Positions 1-8,338 of a DNA stretch of 64,000 nt are shown piece by piece. Under the pieces are notes generated by a model that saw only the letters and a list, made by a program, of their open reading frames with translations, had not been told where the DNA came from and did no database searches. The stretch is from Acidimicrobiaceae bacterium. GTDB lineage: Bacteria > Actinomycetota > Acidimicrobiia > Acidimicrobiales > Aldehydirespiratoraceae. A program made the translations under genes and the position numbers. Each line of letters begins with the position of its first letter. Position 1 is the first letter of the stretch. Location of the stretch: assembly GCA_009842325.1 (NCBI GenBank), contig VYFQ01000025.1, positions 1 through 64,000 of the forward strand, written 5' to 3'.

Positions 1-1542
1 CCCCACGGGTGCGCCCCGCCGCCCACAACCCGACCTCCCGCCACCACCCAGCCGCCAACAACCACGACCAGCCGGCCGGTCATCATCTTTCCCCCCTGCT
101 TCCCGAACTGCCCAACGCCGACTACATCGCCTCCCACTACCACCGCGAAACCGGTGACAACCACCACCAGACGACCGGTGACAACCACCACGAGGCGGCC
201 TGCACCCACCACGACCAGACGACCGGTGACAACCACCACCAGACGACCGGTGACAACCACGACAAGACGGCCGGTGACAACCACCACCAAGCCGCCCGCG
301 CCCACCACCACCCAGGCCGCCGGCAATGACCCGGGCTGCCAGTCCTGGGCGTGCAACGAGATCAACGCCGGCATCGAGAACGGCTACCTGCCCGACGACT
401 ACAACCCCGACGAGGACACCGGCGCCGAGGACCTCCTGGCGATCATCGAGCGCTACGGGGAACACAACCCCGGCTTCGACGCCGACGCCGCCGTCGGGAC
501 TCTCCCCGAAGAGGGCAGCGCCGACCGCGGGGACATGTTCATCGCCATAGCGATCGGGATCGGCCTTGACGTCGACCCCGAGGCGGACCCGTTCGAGGTG
601 GCCGACGAGTTGGCCGATCTGGGCATCCTGCTCGGCCACGACGGCGACGGCGACGGCGTCACCAACCCCTACAGCCGACCCGACGCCGATCCGGACTCGA
701 CCATGACCAACGCCCAGCTCGCTGCGCTCCTGGACCGCATCCCAACCGACGCCGGCGAAGACGACAGAGGGAGCGGAGGACCCGGCGGGGGCGGCGAGCC
801 CGGTGGGGGCGGAGGCAGCCCGCCCAGCAGGGGCGGCGACGACGAGGAGCCGTGCACGACGGGTCTAGGACTGACCGCCGACGACCGCTCGCGGTTCGTG
901 TCGCAGTTGACGTGGACGACACTGGTGAGTATCGAGCCTCGGGGCGAGTCGGACAGGCCCTGGCCTCCTCACCCCGAAGTGCCCGGTGGTAGGGAGTACC
1001 TGCTGGTGGCCGGATCGCCGGTGTGGCCCGTGCTGGACCCTGACGCCTTGTGGTACGTCCCGAGCGACGACGGCTGCCTGTGGCAGGCCGTGCGCGTGCA
1101 GACCCGGCTTACGCAACTGCTGCCGTGGAGCGCCCGACACCGCTCCATGATCGAGAACGCCGGCGAGGCCCGGCCCGGCGCGGGATTCGGCACCTACCTG
1201 AGCCGCTGGGACAACCTGAGCCCATCCCAGCAGGCGCAGGCCGAACGGCACCACCGCAGTCGCGACGTGAACGCGTCATGCGACATCGCCACGGCGATGG
1301 CCGCGGCCGACTCCTACAACCGCTGCCGGTGGGAACTGGCCACGCCAGGGGTGTGGTCCTGGCAGGCGAGCGCCTGCTTCGAGGGAGTGGGAGAAGAAGG
1401 CGCCACCTTCCGCCGGTGCGCCACTCTGGCCGGAGGCGTCGAGTGGTTCCTGGGGATCATCGACTACACGTCGGGGATCACGCTGCAGAGCGATCCGGTC
1501 GGATCGGGTTCCGAGCGTCCGCCCCTGTCGCAGGTCGGTTAG
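1..1542 (+). CDS. Thr/Pro-repeat surface protein with SLH-like segments (5' end outside window)
   Basis: The reading frame is open from base 1, so the gene begins upstream and no start can be chosen. The visible part opens with about 100 residues of Thr/Pro/Arg-rich linker built from a 24-nt repeat, as in wall-spanning or glycosylated linkers. About 120 residues follow that loosely resemble S-layer-homology modules: an INAGIENGYLPD stretch and a later GILLGHDGDGDGVT stretch before MTNAQLAALLDRI, with an acidic calcium-loop-like DGDGDG. A Gly/Pro/Ser spacer then leads to a C-terminal domain of about 230 residues with several cysteines that I do not recognise. It lies 9 nt ahead of the CpaB-like gene, so it may be an exported or surface component of the pilus locus. 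SLH similarity is weak and the function is inferred. Confidence 0.6.
   Translation, partial: PHGCAPPPTTRPPATTQPPTTTTSRPVIIFPPCFPNCPTPTTSPPTTTAKPVTTTTRRPVTTTTRRPAPTTTRRPVTTTTRRPVTTTTRRPVTTTTKPPAPTTTQAAGNDPGCQSWACNEINAGIENGYLPDDYNPDEDTGAEDLLAIIERYGEHNPGFDADAAVGTLPEEGSADRGDMFIAIAIGIGLDVDPEADPFEVADELADLGILLGHDGDGDGVTNPYSRPDADPDSTMTNAQLAALLDRIPTDAGEDDRGSGGPGGGGEPGGGGGSPPSRGGDDEEPCTTGLGLTADDRSRFVSQLTWTTLVSIEPRGESDRPWPPHPEVPGGREYLLVAGSPVWPVLDPDALWYVPSDDGCLWQAVRVQTRLTQLLPWSARHRSMIENAGEARPGAGFGTYLSRWDNLSPSQQAQAERHHRSRDVNASCDIATAMAAADSYNRCRWELATPGVWSWQASACFEGVGEEGATFRRCATLAGGVEWFLGIIDYTSGITLQSDPVGSGSERPPLSQVG
151..294 (+). repeat. 24-nt tandem repeat coding for Thr-rich linker
   Basis: Six 24-nt units lie in frame. 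Copies starting CCGGTGACAACCAC begin at 151, 175, 223, 247 and 271, and one diverged unit fills the 48-nt step. Each unit encodes an eight-residue PVTTTTRR-like module. Repeats of this type expand and shrink by slippage, so linker length may differ between strains. Confidence 0.85.
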
Positions 1543-1551
1543 GAGGCGCAG

Positions 1552-2175
1552 ATGGCCGGAACATCAGCGCCAATGTCGGGGCAGGCCCGGCGCTTCACGG
1601 CCGCGGCCTTGATCGTCGTCGTGGTGGTGCTCTCGGTATGGCTGTTCGGCCGTCCCGAGCCCCAGCCCACCGTGCACGTCGTGGCCGCGGCCGAGGACTG
1701 GCCGGCCGGACGCGCGCCGGGCGAGTTCGTGACGGTGGAGATGCCCGAAGCGTCCGCCGCGCTGTTCGTGACCGCCGATCAGCTGGCCGATCACGTGCCT
1801 GCGGTAGCGGTGCCGGCGGGCACGGTCGTGTCCGGGACCATGCTGACCGACTCCGTCGTGCCGGCCGCCTCGGACCTGTCGGCGGCTCTGCTGGCGGTGG
1901 CGGTGGACCGGTCTCTCTGGCCCGACCCGGGACCCCGGGCCGGAGACGCCGCTGTGCTGGCCGCGCAGCCGGGCGGTTGCGCCGCTGCGGTGCTGCCTGT
2001 GGTGGTCGCGGGCGAGGGCACGGTCGTGGTCGAGGCCCGACCGCAGTTGGCCTCCGTCCTGGGTCCGACGGTGTGGTGGATATGGGAATCGCCTCCGGCG
2101 GGCTGGCCCGGCTGCCCGGCACCGGCACCGCAACCGGGCGAAGGGAGGTCCGACGATGCTGATGGTCTCAGCTGA
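1552..2175 (+). CDS. SAF-domain protein, CpaB/RcpC-like pilus assembly factor
   Basis: This 207-residue protein has a short cytoplasmic N-terminus, one membrane segment at about residues 13-31, and then an SAF-like region (VVAAAEDWPAGRAPGEFV, followed by VAVPAGTVVSGTML). That is the layout of CpaB/RcpC, a periplasmic or wall-side factor of Flp/Tad pilus assembly. A clean AGGAGG lies at 1541-1546, six bases before the ATG. It is shorter than proteobacterial CpaB (about 250-300 residues) and appears to carry only the SAF part. Its 3' end overlaps the cpaF start by 20 nt, which suggests translational coupling. SAF domains also occur in antifreeze-like and FlgA proteins, but the neighbours make CpaB the best reading. 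Confidence 0.75.
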   Translation: MAGTSAPMSGQARRFTAAALIVVVVVLSVWLFGRPEPQPTVHVVAAAEDWPAGRAPGEFVTVEMPEASAALFVTADQLADHVPAVAVPAGTVVSGTMLTDSVVPAASDLSAALLAVAVDRSLWPDPGPRAGDAAVLAAQPGGCAAAVLPVVVAGEGTVVVEARPQLASVLGPTVWWIWESPPAGWPGCPAPAPQPGEGRSDDADGLS

Positions 2176-3808
2176 CCGCTGGCTCGACCCGCAGGCCGCC
2201 GGCTGGGTGGTGCGCACCATCATCGAGGGAGTGCGCTCCTCGGCCGCCGACCTGGTGGTGGGCGAGTCGCTTGCCGACCGGGCCCTGGCCGCGGCGCCTC
2301 ACCGGGCCTCGCTCGTGGCGTTGGACCCGTCCGAGAGCGACAGCGTGCAGCGCACCACCGCGGCCGCAGCCGCCGGAGTGGTGTGGGTGACCGCGGGCTC
2401 GGGCCGCGGCCTGCGGGACCGGTTGCGCCTGAGCGCCGGTCCGGCGACCAGAGTGCCGTTGGCTCTGGTAGTGGTCGCGGACCACGCGGTGGATACCGCC
2501 GAGCTGCGACTGCTGGGCGGCGCCCAGGTAGTGCGAGCAGTGCCGTACGCGCCCGCCAGACGCTCGGAGCGGGCACTGCGCCGCCTGGGCCGCTCGCTGG
2601 GCTCGTTGGCCGCCGCGCCACAGCGCATGGACGGCGCCGACCGGGCAGCGCGCCGCGAGTCGGCCGCCTCCGCGGCCGCCGGCCGGCTGCGGGAACTGCT
2701 GGGTGAGGACGGGGTGGAGGAGTTCCAGATCCGGGGCGGCGAATCGATGGTGGTCGAGTTCTCCAACGGCGAGCGCCAGAGCCGGTCGTCTCCGTTCTCG
2801 AGCGACGACGAGATGATCGGGGCGTGCCGGTTCCTGGCCGCCTACGCGGGCGAGCGGCCCCAGCGCTTCGACGAGCTCGATCCCCGCCTCGACACCCGCA
2901 TCGGCGACCGGTGGCGCCTTCACGCCGAGGCGTTCGTGTGCTCGCCGCCGACGCTGGTGCTCCGCAGCAACCTCGGCGGCCAGCGCACGCTGGCCGAGTT
3001 GGGCCTGTGCAGCACCCAGCTGGCCGATGTGCTGGTGGAGGCCATTGCCGGCGACATGCGAGCCAACGTGGTGGTCGCGGCGGCGATGGGAGGCGGCAAG
3101 ACCACGCTCTGCCAGGCGCTTCTGGCGCAGGTGCCGTCCGAGGAGCGCATCGACACCATTGAGGACACCCCCGAACTGAGGCTGCGCGAGTACGGCATCC
3201 ATCCCAACGCCTACGAGCGGCTCACCCGAGACGCCAACAACGACGGCGTGGGCAAGCACTCCATGGCCGACCACGTGCGTGACGCCAAGCGGGCCAACAG
3301 CTCCAAGCTGGTGGTGGGCGAGGTGAGGGGCGAGGGCACCATGGCCCTGCTCGACGCCATGTCCTCGGGCCTGGACGGATGCCTCGTCACCCTGCACTCC
3401 CCGCCCGGCGACGGGGTGCTCGAGAAGCTCACCGCCTACGCCACCTCCGAGGGAACCGACGAGGCCCTGGCCCGCCGGTCGATCGCCATCGCGGTGCACT
3501 TGCTGGTGTGGATGGGCCGCAACCACGCCGGTGAGCGGGTCATCGCGGACGTGACCCAGATCACCGGCACCGACGTCGACGGCACGATCCAGACACGCTG
3601 CCTGTGGCGCCTCCACCCCGGACAGCGCTGGGCCACGTCCGAGGCCTCGCCGGTAGGCCGCATGGCCGCCATCTACCGATCCGCGGGGGTCGAGGTCGAC
3701 TGCGCCGCCCCAGAGGCCGCCCCGCGCCGGCCCACCCTGCAGCTCGTTGGCGGCAGGGCGGCCGGCCGCGATACGGCCACCACCGAGCGCAACGGAGCAC
3801 CCCGATGA
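2156..3808 (+). CDS. cpaF: Tad pilus assembly ATPase CpaF/TadA with N-terminal TadZ-like extension
   Basis: This is a secretion ATPase of the VirB11/TadA family that powers pilin assembly from the cytoplasmic face. Residues from about 185 onward are CpaF-like. The P-loop near residues 309-316 reads AAMGGGKT, with Ala where the first Gly is usual. A Walker B region is seen at KLVVGEVRGEG, and the TadA box is SSGLDGCLVTLHS. At 550 residues it is about 100 longer than most CpaF proteins. The first 170 residues (VALDPSESDSV, VVWVTAGS, ALVVVADH, GGAQVVRAVPYAP) look like a MinD/TadZ fold without a P-loop. No separate tadZ is present, so the extension may supply the localisation function. The stop overlaps tadB as ATGA. 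Confidence 0.88.
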   Translation: MLMVSADRWLDPQAAGWVVRTIIEGVRSSAADLVVGESLADRALAAAPHRASLVALDPSESDSVQRTTAAAAAGVVWVTAGSGRGLRDRLRLSAGPATRVPLALVVVADHAVDTAELRLLGGAQVVRAVPYAPARRSERALRRLGRSLGSLAAAPQRMDGADRAARRESAASAAAGRLRELLGEDGVEEFQIRGGESMVVEFSNGERQSRSSPFSSDDEMIGACRFLAAYAGERPQRFDELDPRLDTRIGDRWRLHAEAFVCSPPTLVLRSNLGGQRTLAELGLCSTQLADVLVEAIAGDMRANVVVAAAMGGGKTTLCQALLAQVPSEERIDTIEDTPELRLREYGIHPNAYERLTRDANNDGVGKHSMADHVRDAKRANSSKLVVGEVRGEGTMALLDAMSSGLDGCLVTLHSPPGDGVLEKLTAYATSEGTDEALARRSIAIAVHLLVWMGRNHAGERVIADVTQITGTDVDGTIQTRCLWRLHPGQRWATSEASPVGRMAAIYRSAGVEVDCAAPEAAPRRPTLQLVGGRAAGRDTATTERNGAPR

Positions 3809-4620
3809 GCACCTCGGGATGGGTCATCTGTGCCGGCGGCTCGCTGGTGCTCGCCATCATGCTGTGGCCCGCCGACGGGACCCGCTGGTCGTTGCGGGCG
3901 AGGGCGGGTCGGCGCCGACAGGCTCGCATCCCGGCCGAGCTTCCCGCTGCAGCCGCGGCCGGCGCCTCCATGATCGCCCTCGACCTGGCCGCCGGCCACG
4001 CGGCCGCGGCCGCGATCGGCGCGGTGGTGTGCACATCGGCGACGAAGGTGCTGGTGTCGTCGAGGCGGCGGGTCGCCACCGCCGAGGGGGTGGCCCGATT
4101 CGCGAGCGTGCTGGCCAACCAGGCGGCGGTCGCGGTGACCGCCTCCGACGCGGTCGCCCGGGCCGCGCCGCTTGCGAGCGGACCCGTGGGCAGGGCGGCG
4201 GTGGCGATGGCCGCCGACTGCGAGAGCCTCGGGGTGGACATTGCGGCCGAGCGGTTCGCGGCCCGGGTGCCATCCGCGGTGGCCGCTTCCCTGGCCGACC
4301 TGGTCGCCGTCTCGGCCGAGGGCGGCGGGCGCTGGGCGGAGACCGTGACGGTGCTCGAAGCGGAGGCCTCCCAGACCGCGGCGACGGCCCGGCTGTTCCA
4401 TGGCCGCGTTGCGGTTGCCATGCCCACGCTGGCCCTCGTGGTGCTGCTCGGCGCCGGGCTTGTTGCAGGCGCCGGACAAGTCGCCACCGATGTCGGGGCG
4501 TGGCTGGCCGGCACTCAGGGAGCCGCGCTGTTGCTGGCCGGAGCGGTCGTGACAGCGGCGTTGAGTGCCCGAGTCCTGCTGCCAGCCCGATCGGCCGCGG
4601 GAAACGGGGGGCTGCAATGA
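3805..4620 (+). CDS. tadB: Tad pilus inner-membrane platform protein TadB
   Basis: A 271-residue type II secretion F-family platform protein. The ATG at 3805 overlaps the cpaF TGA by 4 nt. It has an N-terminal membrane segment, a basic stretch (RARAGRRRQAR), a pair of hydrophobic segments near residues 45-85, a cytoplasmic GspF-like helical domain containing the SAEGGGRWAETV region, and two C-terminal membrane helices. TadB and TadC together form the platform on which CpaF acts. It is Ala-rich and diverged, but size, topology and gene order (cpaF-tadB-tadC) support the call. The open frame extends upstream to 3604, but that part lies inside cpaF and was rejected. Confidence 0.82.
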   Translation: MSTSGWVICAGGSLVLAIMLWPADGTRWSLRARAGRRRQARIPAELPAAAAAGASMIALDLAAGHAAAAAIGAVVCTSATKVLVSSRRRVATAEGVARFASVLANQAAVAVTASDAVARAAPLASGPVGRAAVAMAADCESLGVDIAAERFAARVPSAVAASLADLVAVSAEGGGRWAETVTVLEAEASQTAATARLFHGRVAVAMPTLALVVLLGAGLVAGAGQVATDVGAWLAGTQGAALLLAGAVVTAALSARVLLPARSAAGNGGLQ

Positions 4621-4697
4621 CATCGCCCCCGGCTCGCATAGGCCTGCGGCTGGCCCCCCGCTCCGCTCCGCCAGCCGTGCCCGGCGGTTCGCAATGA
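4617..4697 (+). CDS. 26-codon relay ORF between tadB and tadC
   Basis: A short frame starts at ATG 4617, overlapping the tadB stop as ATGA. It ends at TGA 4695-4697, which overlaps the tadC ATG at 4694, again as ATGA. The peptide is basic and Pro-rich with no membrane segment. The arrangement would let a ribosome finishing tadB reinitiate and be carried across the 73-nt gap to tadC. It may have no function as a peptide. Overlap at both ends is the only evidence for translation. Confidence 0.35.
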   Translation: MTSPPARIGLRLAPRSAPPAVPGGSQ

Positions 4698-5416
4698 TCT
4701 GGCTCACGGCCATGTCCGGTGCGGGGGCGGCGCTGCGACTGGTGCTCACCGGCCCGCCCCGAATGGCCAACACTGTCGAGCTCGCAGCCGCGGGATGGCC
4801 CCCGGCGAGACTGCGCGCCGCGTCGCTGACAGCCACGCCGCTGATCGCGGGCGTGACCTTGGCAGCCGGGTCGCTGCTCTCCGGTTTCCGGATCGGCGCC
4901 ATGGCGGCGCTAGCCGTATCGGTGTGGGTGCCGGTGGCCGTAGCGCCGTTGCTGCGCCGGGCCGTGCTGTCGGGCTTCCGGGCCCGCCGTGACGCCGCCC
5001 TGCTCGAGTGGCTGCGCCGCATCCGTCTGTTCGTAGCCGCGGGCCGCCCCATCAACGACGCCGCTGTCGAGGCGGCCGAACGGGTGGATGCGCCCGCGTT
5101 CGCGCCCGTCGCCACCAGCATCAACCTGGCCTTGGCGTCGGGACGCGACCCGCTCGGCGCCGCGGCGGCGCATTTCGCCGGGTCCGCAGCCGAGACGCTG
5201 GTCGGCACCCTGGCTGCGGCCGAGCGGGGCGGCGCGGCGGCCACCGGCCTGATCGACCGGCTCATAGCCCAGGCCGTGCAGGCCCTAGAGGATCAGCGCC
5301 GGGTCCGTATCGAGGCCTTGGGCCGCTCGGTGGTCGGTACCGGCACCCTCGTCGCGGTCACCGCCAGCGCGGTCGTGGTGTTCGCGCTGCTGGCCAGCAT
5401 CCAAATCGGCGTGTGA
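4694..5416 (+). CDS. tadC: Tad pilus inner-membrane platform protein TadC
   Basis: This 240-residue F-family platform protein is the partner of TadB. It has two hydrophobic segments near residues 55-95, a cytoplasmic domain with the GspF-like stretch LEWLRRIRLFVAAGRPINDA and the ERGGAAATGLIDRL helix, and a C-terminal membrane helix (TLVAVTASAVVVFALLASI). The ATG at 4694 was chosen because it overlaps the stop of the short relay ORF. In-frame starts further upstream lie inside tadB. It is the last gene before a 58-nt gap with a fresh ribosome site, so platform and pilin genes can be translated at different levels. Confidence 0.82.
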   Translation: MIWLTAMSGAGAALRLVLTGPPRMANTVELAAAGWPPARLRAASLTATPLIAGVTLAAGSLLSGFRIGAMAALAVSVWVPVAVAPLLRRAVLSGFRARRDAALLEWLRRIRLFVAAGRPINDAAVEAAERVDAPAFAPVATSINLALASGRDPLGAAAAHFAGSAAETLVGTLAAAERGGAAATGLIDRLIAQAVQALEDQRRVRIEALGRSVVGTGTLVAVTASAVVVFALLASIQIGV

Positions 5417-5474
5417 GCCCCGCTCTTCGCCCCTTCCCGACAGTCACTCAAACCTCGCGAAGGAGACAAAGCTC

Positions 5475-5681
5475 ATGGACTCACCCGTCGCCAAGATCAT
5501 CATGCTCGCGGCCACCATCGCCATCACCGTGGCAGTTGTGGCATTCACCTGGCAGGTAGTGGGCAACAACACCCCTGATCCCACGGCCGATCCCGCCACC
5601 GACAAGGCTCAGATCAAGCACGAGAACCTGTGCAAGGCCGTCGGCGGCAAGTGGACCACGACCCCCGACAAGTGCTCGTAG
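5475..5681 (+). CDS. Pilin-sized membrane protein, candidate Flp-type major pilin
   Basis: A 68-residue protein with a short polar N-terminus, one hydrophobic helix at about residues 8-30 (IIMLAATIAITVAVVAF), and a small polar tail containing two cysteines (near residues 53 and 67) that could form a disulphide. A strong AAGGAG at 5459-5464 precedes the ATG. Flp pilins are this small and are encoded next to tadC, so it is the best candidate for the fibre subunit. The canonical Gly-x(4)-Glu-Tyr processing motif of Flp is not visible and no prepilin peptidase gene is in the window, so the assignment is by context. Confidence 0.55.
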   Translation: MDSPVAKIIMLAATIAITVAVVAFTWQVVGNNTPDPTADPATDKAQIKHENLCKAVGGKWTTTPDKCS

Positions 5682-5729
5682 GCGTCCCGGCGCCAGTCGG
5701 GCCGCTGAGCTCAACTCGACGCACCGGCG

Positions 5730-6146
5730 ATGGACACCGCCTTCGGAGCGCTGCGCACCACCGCGATGATCTTTGTGGTGGTGGCGATCAGCTTCGGCGT
5801 CTACCTCCACCAGCTGGCCAGGATCACCGCTTCTACCGCCGCAGTGGCCGCGGCTACCGCGGCAACGCGGGTCTTGGACGACAGCGACTGGGACTGCACC
5901 GAGACCCACACCGGTTGGACCGACGCCGAGGAGGCCGCTGCCCGGGCCGCGGCGGCCCGGACCGGGGCACGATCGGCCGCCACTGCCACCGGCTACACGC
6001 TCAGCGCGGAGCCGTCGTGCACGGTGGTGGCCACGGTCACCGTGGGCGCAGCCGGGGTCCGCAGGTGGCTGGTAGCCACCGCGGTGGCCTGCCGGCCGTC
6101 CCGAGCCGCCGATCTAGCCGGCTGGGTGGTCGCGCCGCCGTGCTAG
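5730..6146 (+). CDS. TadE-like pseudopilin (first of three)
   Basis: A 138-residue protein with one N-terminal membrane helix (about residues 11-30, AMIFVVVAISFGVYLHQLA), followed by an Ala-rich helix (ITASTAAVAAATAATRV) and a small exported domain with several cysteines. This is the TadE/TadF layout: minor pseudopilins exported through the Tad machine. It has no clear TadE N-terminal Glu signature, so the call rests on architecture and position. Three tandem genes of this type follow the pilin candidate, separated by 10-48 nt, apparently in one transcript. Confidence 0.6.
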   Translation: MDTAFGALRTTAMIFVVVAISFGVYLHQLARITASTAAVAAATAATRVLDDSDWDCTETHTGWTDAEEAAARAAAARTGARSAATATGYTLSAEPSCTVVATVTVGAAGVRRWLVATAVACRPSRAADLAGWVVAPPC

Positions 6147-6176
6147 CCGACCCCGCTGCGCCGGAGGGCACAACCG

Positions 6177-6554
6177 ATGGATGAGGCGGTGGCGCTGGTG
6201 GTGGCCGCTCCGGTCGTCGCTCTCGCGCTGTGGGCGGTGGCCTTCGTCGGAGGCTTCGCCAATGGCCAGGCCCGTACGGCCGTAGCCGCCGAGTTGGCCG
6301 CCCAGGAAGCGGCGCAGGCGGGTGGTCCCGAAGCAGCCGACTCCGCCGAGCGGGTCGCTCTCGGGGCGACGCTCTCCGCTTGCGTCCGGACCAGCGCTGC
6401 GCTGGCCCACACCGACGCGGGCCAGTCGGCCGCGGTCACCATCGTGTGCGAGGTGCCGGGCCCGCTGCCGGGCAACCGGGCGTGCTTCACCGGCTACGCC
6501 CAGTCCAGGCCGGCCGCATCGGCGCACGTGCGGGTCGCCTGCCCGGCGCCGTAG
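6177..6554 (+). CDS. TadE-like pseudopilin (second of three)
   Basis: A 125-residue protein with an N-terminal hydrophobic helix (residues 5-27, ALVVAAPVVALALWAVAFV) and then an Ala-rich helical stretch (RTAVAAELAAQEAAQAGG) typical of TadE-like proteins, where the helix continues out of the membrane. A small Cys-containing domain follows. It probably belongs with the preceding and following genes as minor pilus components. There is no enzyme motif. The ATG at 6177 has only a weak ribosome site (GGAGGG at 6162-6167). Confidence 0.6.
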   Translation: MDEAVALVVAAPVVALALWAVAFVGGFANGQARTAVAAELAAQEAAQAGGPEAADSAERVALGATLSACVRTSAALAHTDAGQSAAVTIVCEVPGPLPGNRACFTGYAQSRPAASAHVRVACPAP

Positions 6555-6564
6555 AGGGTCCCGG

Positions 6565-6924
6565 ATGACCGTCCCGGTGCTGGTGCTGATGCTGGCAGCG
6601 ATGGTCACTGCCATGACCGCCTCGCTGCGCGACTACGCGGCCCACGCTGCGGCCTCCGATTTGGCCGAGATCCGGGCCGAGCATGCCGCAGCCGCCTTCG
6701 TGGCCAGTTGCATCACCCACGAGGGATGCGCGCCCCCTGAGACCGAAGGCATCGAGGCATGCGCCGTAGCCGATTCTGGCATCGTCGTGTCGGCGCAGGT
6801 GGCGTGGACCCCGGTCCTATGGAAGGGCCTGATGCCGGCAACCGCCGACCGGGCAGTCGCCTACGACGAAGGGGTGGGCGCCGGGATCAAGACCCGTGCG
6901 GTCGCCGCCCTCGACCCCTGCTGA
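6565..6924 (+). CDS. TadE-like pseudopilin (third of three), end of Tad operon
   Basis: A 119-residue protein with a very short cytoplasmic start, a membrane helix (PVLVLMLAAMVTAMTASL), an Ala/Asp-rich helix (YAAHAAASDLAEIRAEHAAA) and a small exported domain with paired cysteines. The ATG at 6565 was chosen because it puts the helix at the N-terminus and follows the previous stop by 10 nt. A longer frame to 6322 lies inside the previous gene. It is the last gene of the pilus operon and ends 9 nt from the convergent permease gene. Confidence 0.58.
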   Translation: MTVPVLVLMLAAMVTAMTASLRDYAAHAAASDLAEIRAEHAAAAFVASCITHEGCAPPETEGIEACAVADSGIVVSAQVAWTPVLWKGLMPATADRAVAYDEGVGAGIKTRAVAALDPC

Positions 6925-6933
6925 CCCGGGGCG

Positions 6934-7974
6934 TCACTGTGACTGGGCTGATTGCCGTCCGCTGCGGTCTGCTGCGATGGCCGCGTTGAGTCCGAAGATG
7001 AGCGCCATGCCGCCTGCGAACAGAACAGGCTGGTAGATGGGGTCGCCTGCGATCGTCAGCCATATGGCCGCCAGCGCTGGCGACGCGTAGAGCAGGCTGT
7101 TGACGCGGGTGTCGGCGGTGACGATGTTGCCTGCCCGGTGCAGCAGGCGGGCGCAACCCATGATCAGTCCGGACGCTGCCCCGAAGGCCGCGGAGCGGGT
7201 GGCGCCCAATCCGCCGAAGGCGAACGTCAGCCCAACCGCGGCCGCGATCGGGATGCTGACCGCCGAGGCGGCGAACGTCGACCACCACAGGGCGACGCCG
7301 TACTCCTTGACGGACACAGCCCTGCGTCCATCGCGCCGGGCCAGAGCGCAGCGGTCGCCGTAGATGATCCCTGCCGATGGCCGCACGGCGTATGTCGCCG
7401 TGGTCAGCACCCCCAGTACCAACCCGACTGCCGTGTTCTGCCATGAACCTCCATCGAGTTGGCCGGGGGCCGTCTGACTCCAAATGACAGCGGCCACTGC
7501 GATCGGCAGCCCGCACATCATGGTGGCGCTGCGGGTCGAGATGCTCCTCCTGCTGCCGCTCCAGCGCGCGATCAGAAGCGACTGGGGCACGACATCGAGG
7601 CCGTCCGAGAAGCAGGAAAGCACCACGAGCGGCAGCAGGGCCGCCGTGCCGGCATACAGCAGGACATTGGGTGCGGTGATCAGAAGCAGCGCCAAGAGCA
7701 CGCCCGGACGAGGGCCTGCCATTGCGACGGGGGGAAGCGCCACGAGTCGTGCTGGACGCATCGCCTGGAGCGGACCCACTCCCAGCGCGGGCCTAGCCGT
7801 CACGGCCAGAGCGACCAGCAGCATCGTCGCGCAAGCAGACTCCATGAGCGTGCCCAACACCAGCACGGAGAATCCGTCGCCCGCATACCGGATCGGCAGC
7901 GGGATCAGCGAGTAGGCAACGGCCGCCCCGGCGATGCACGCCGCACCGAGCGCGTTCCGGCGACGCGGCTGCAT
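6934..7974 (-). CDS. DMT/EamA-type membrane transporter
   Basis: A 346-residue hydrophobic protein with about ten membrane segments arranged as two five-helix halves, the pattern of the drug/metabolite transporter (EamA) superfamily. Near the N-terminus AGAAVAYSLIPLPIRYAGD resembles the start of EamA repeat 1, and FAGGMALIFGLNAAIAA is the last helix. The ATG at 7974 (MQPRRRNALG) gives the usual short basic tail before helix 1. An upstream start at 8097 would add 41 unlikely residues. The substrate cannot be told. It is convergent with the pilus operon and does not belong to it. Confidence 0.7.
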   Translation of the reverse strand: MQPRRRNALGAACIAGAAVAYSLIPLPIRYAGDGFSVLVLGTLMESACATMLLVALAVTARPALGVGPLQAMRPARLVALPPVAMAGPRPGVLLALLLITAPNVLLYAGTAALLPLVVLSCFSDGLDVVPQSLLIARWSGSRRSISTRSATMMCGLPIAVAAVIWSQTAPGQLDGGSWQNTAVGLVLGVLTTATYAVRPSAGIIYGDRCALARRDGRRAVSVKEYGVALWWSTFAASAVSIPIAAAVGLTFAFGGLGATRSAAFGAASGLIMGCARLLHRAGNIVTADTRVNSLLYASPALAAIWLTIAGDPIYQPVLFAGGMALIFGLNAAIAADRSGRQSAQSQ

Positions 7975-8168
7975 CAGGACGCGAAACCCACGGAGCGCTG
8001 GGCCGGCTCGACGCTGATCTGTTGACCCTAGCCCAACCAGTTGCGGCCACAGCTCAAGCCCACAGTCGCCATCCAGCGCTCTAGACCAACGACCCAATTC
8101 GCTGAGATAGCCTCATCGATGTCCAAGACGGACCTGGCCGAATTACGCGCCAAGTTTCGTTCCATCCC

Positions 8169-8242
<74 letters not shown>

Positions 8243-8264
8243 CAGAAGACAGGCCTAGTTTCCT

Positions 8265-8306
8265 GAACGAGTTCCGTGAACCGTGGTCCAACGGTGGAAC
8301 TCGTTC
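8265..8306 (+). terminator. Hairpin after tRNA-Thr, likely intrinsic terminator
   Basis: GAACGAGTTCC (8265-8275) pairs perfectly with GGAACTCGTTC (8296-8306). Inside it ACCGT (8280-8284) pairs with ACGGT (8291-8295) around loop GGTCCA, with a four-base GTGA bulge on one side. The downstream strand is T/G-rich (TGTGTTCTTGTG). It lies 22 nt after the tRNA and 33 nt before the SDR start, so it could end the tRNA transcript or act as a structured leader for the SDR gene. Confidence 0.6.
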
Positions 8307-8338
8307 TGTGTTCTTGTGACGAAGAGAAGGAGATCATC

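Noticed and set aside
151..294. Possible CRISPR-like array from evenly spaced repeats
   Set aside because: The 24-nt units are contiguous and in frame with no spacers, and they encode a Thr-rich linker.
2168..3616. Long leftward open frame antisense to cpaF (482 codons)
   Set aside because: It is a by-product of GC-rich third positions. The translation is low-complexity His/Gly/Arg/Val with no domain, and the + strand has a clear CpaF.
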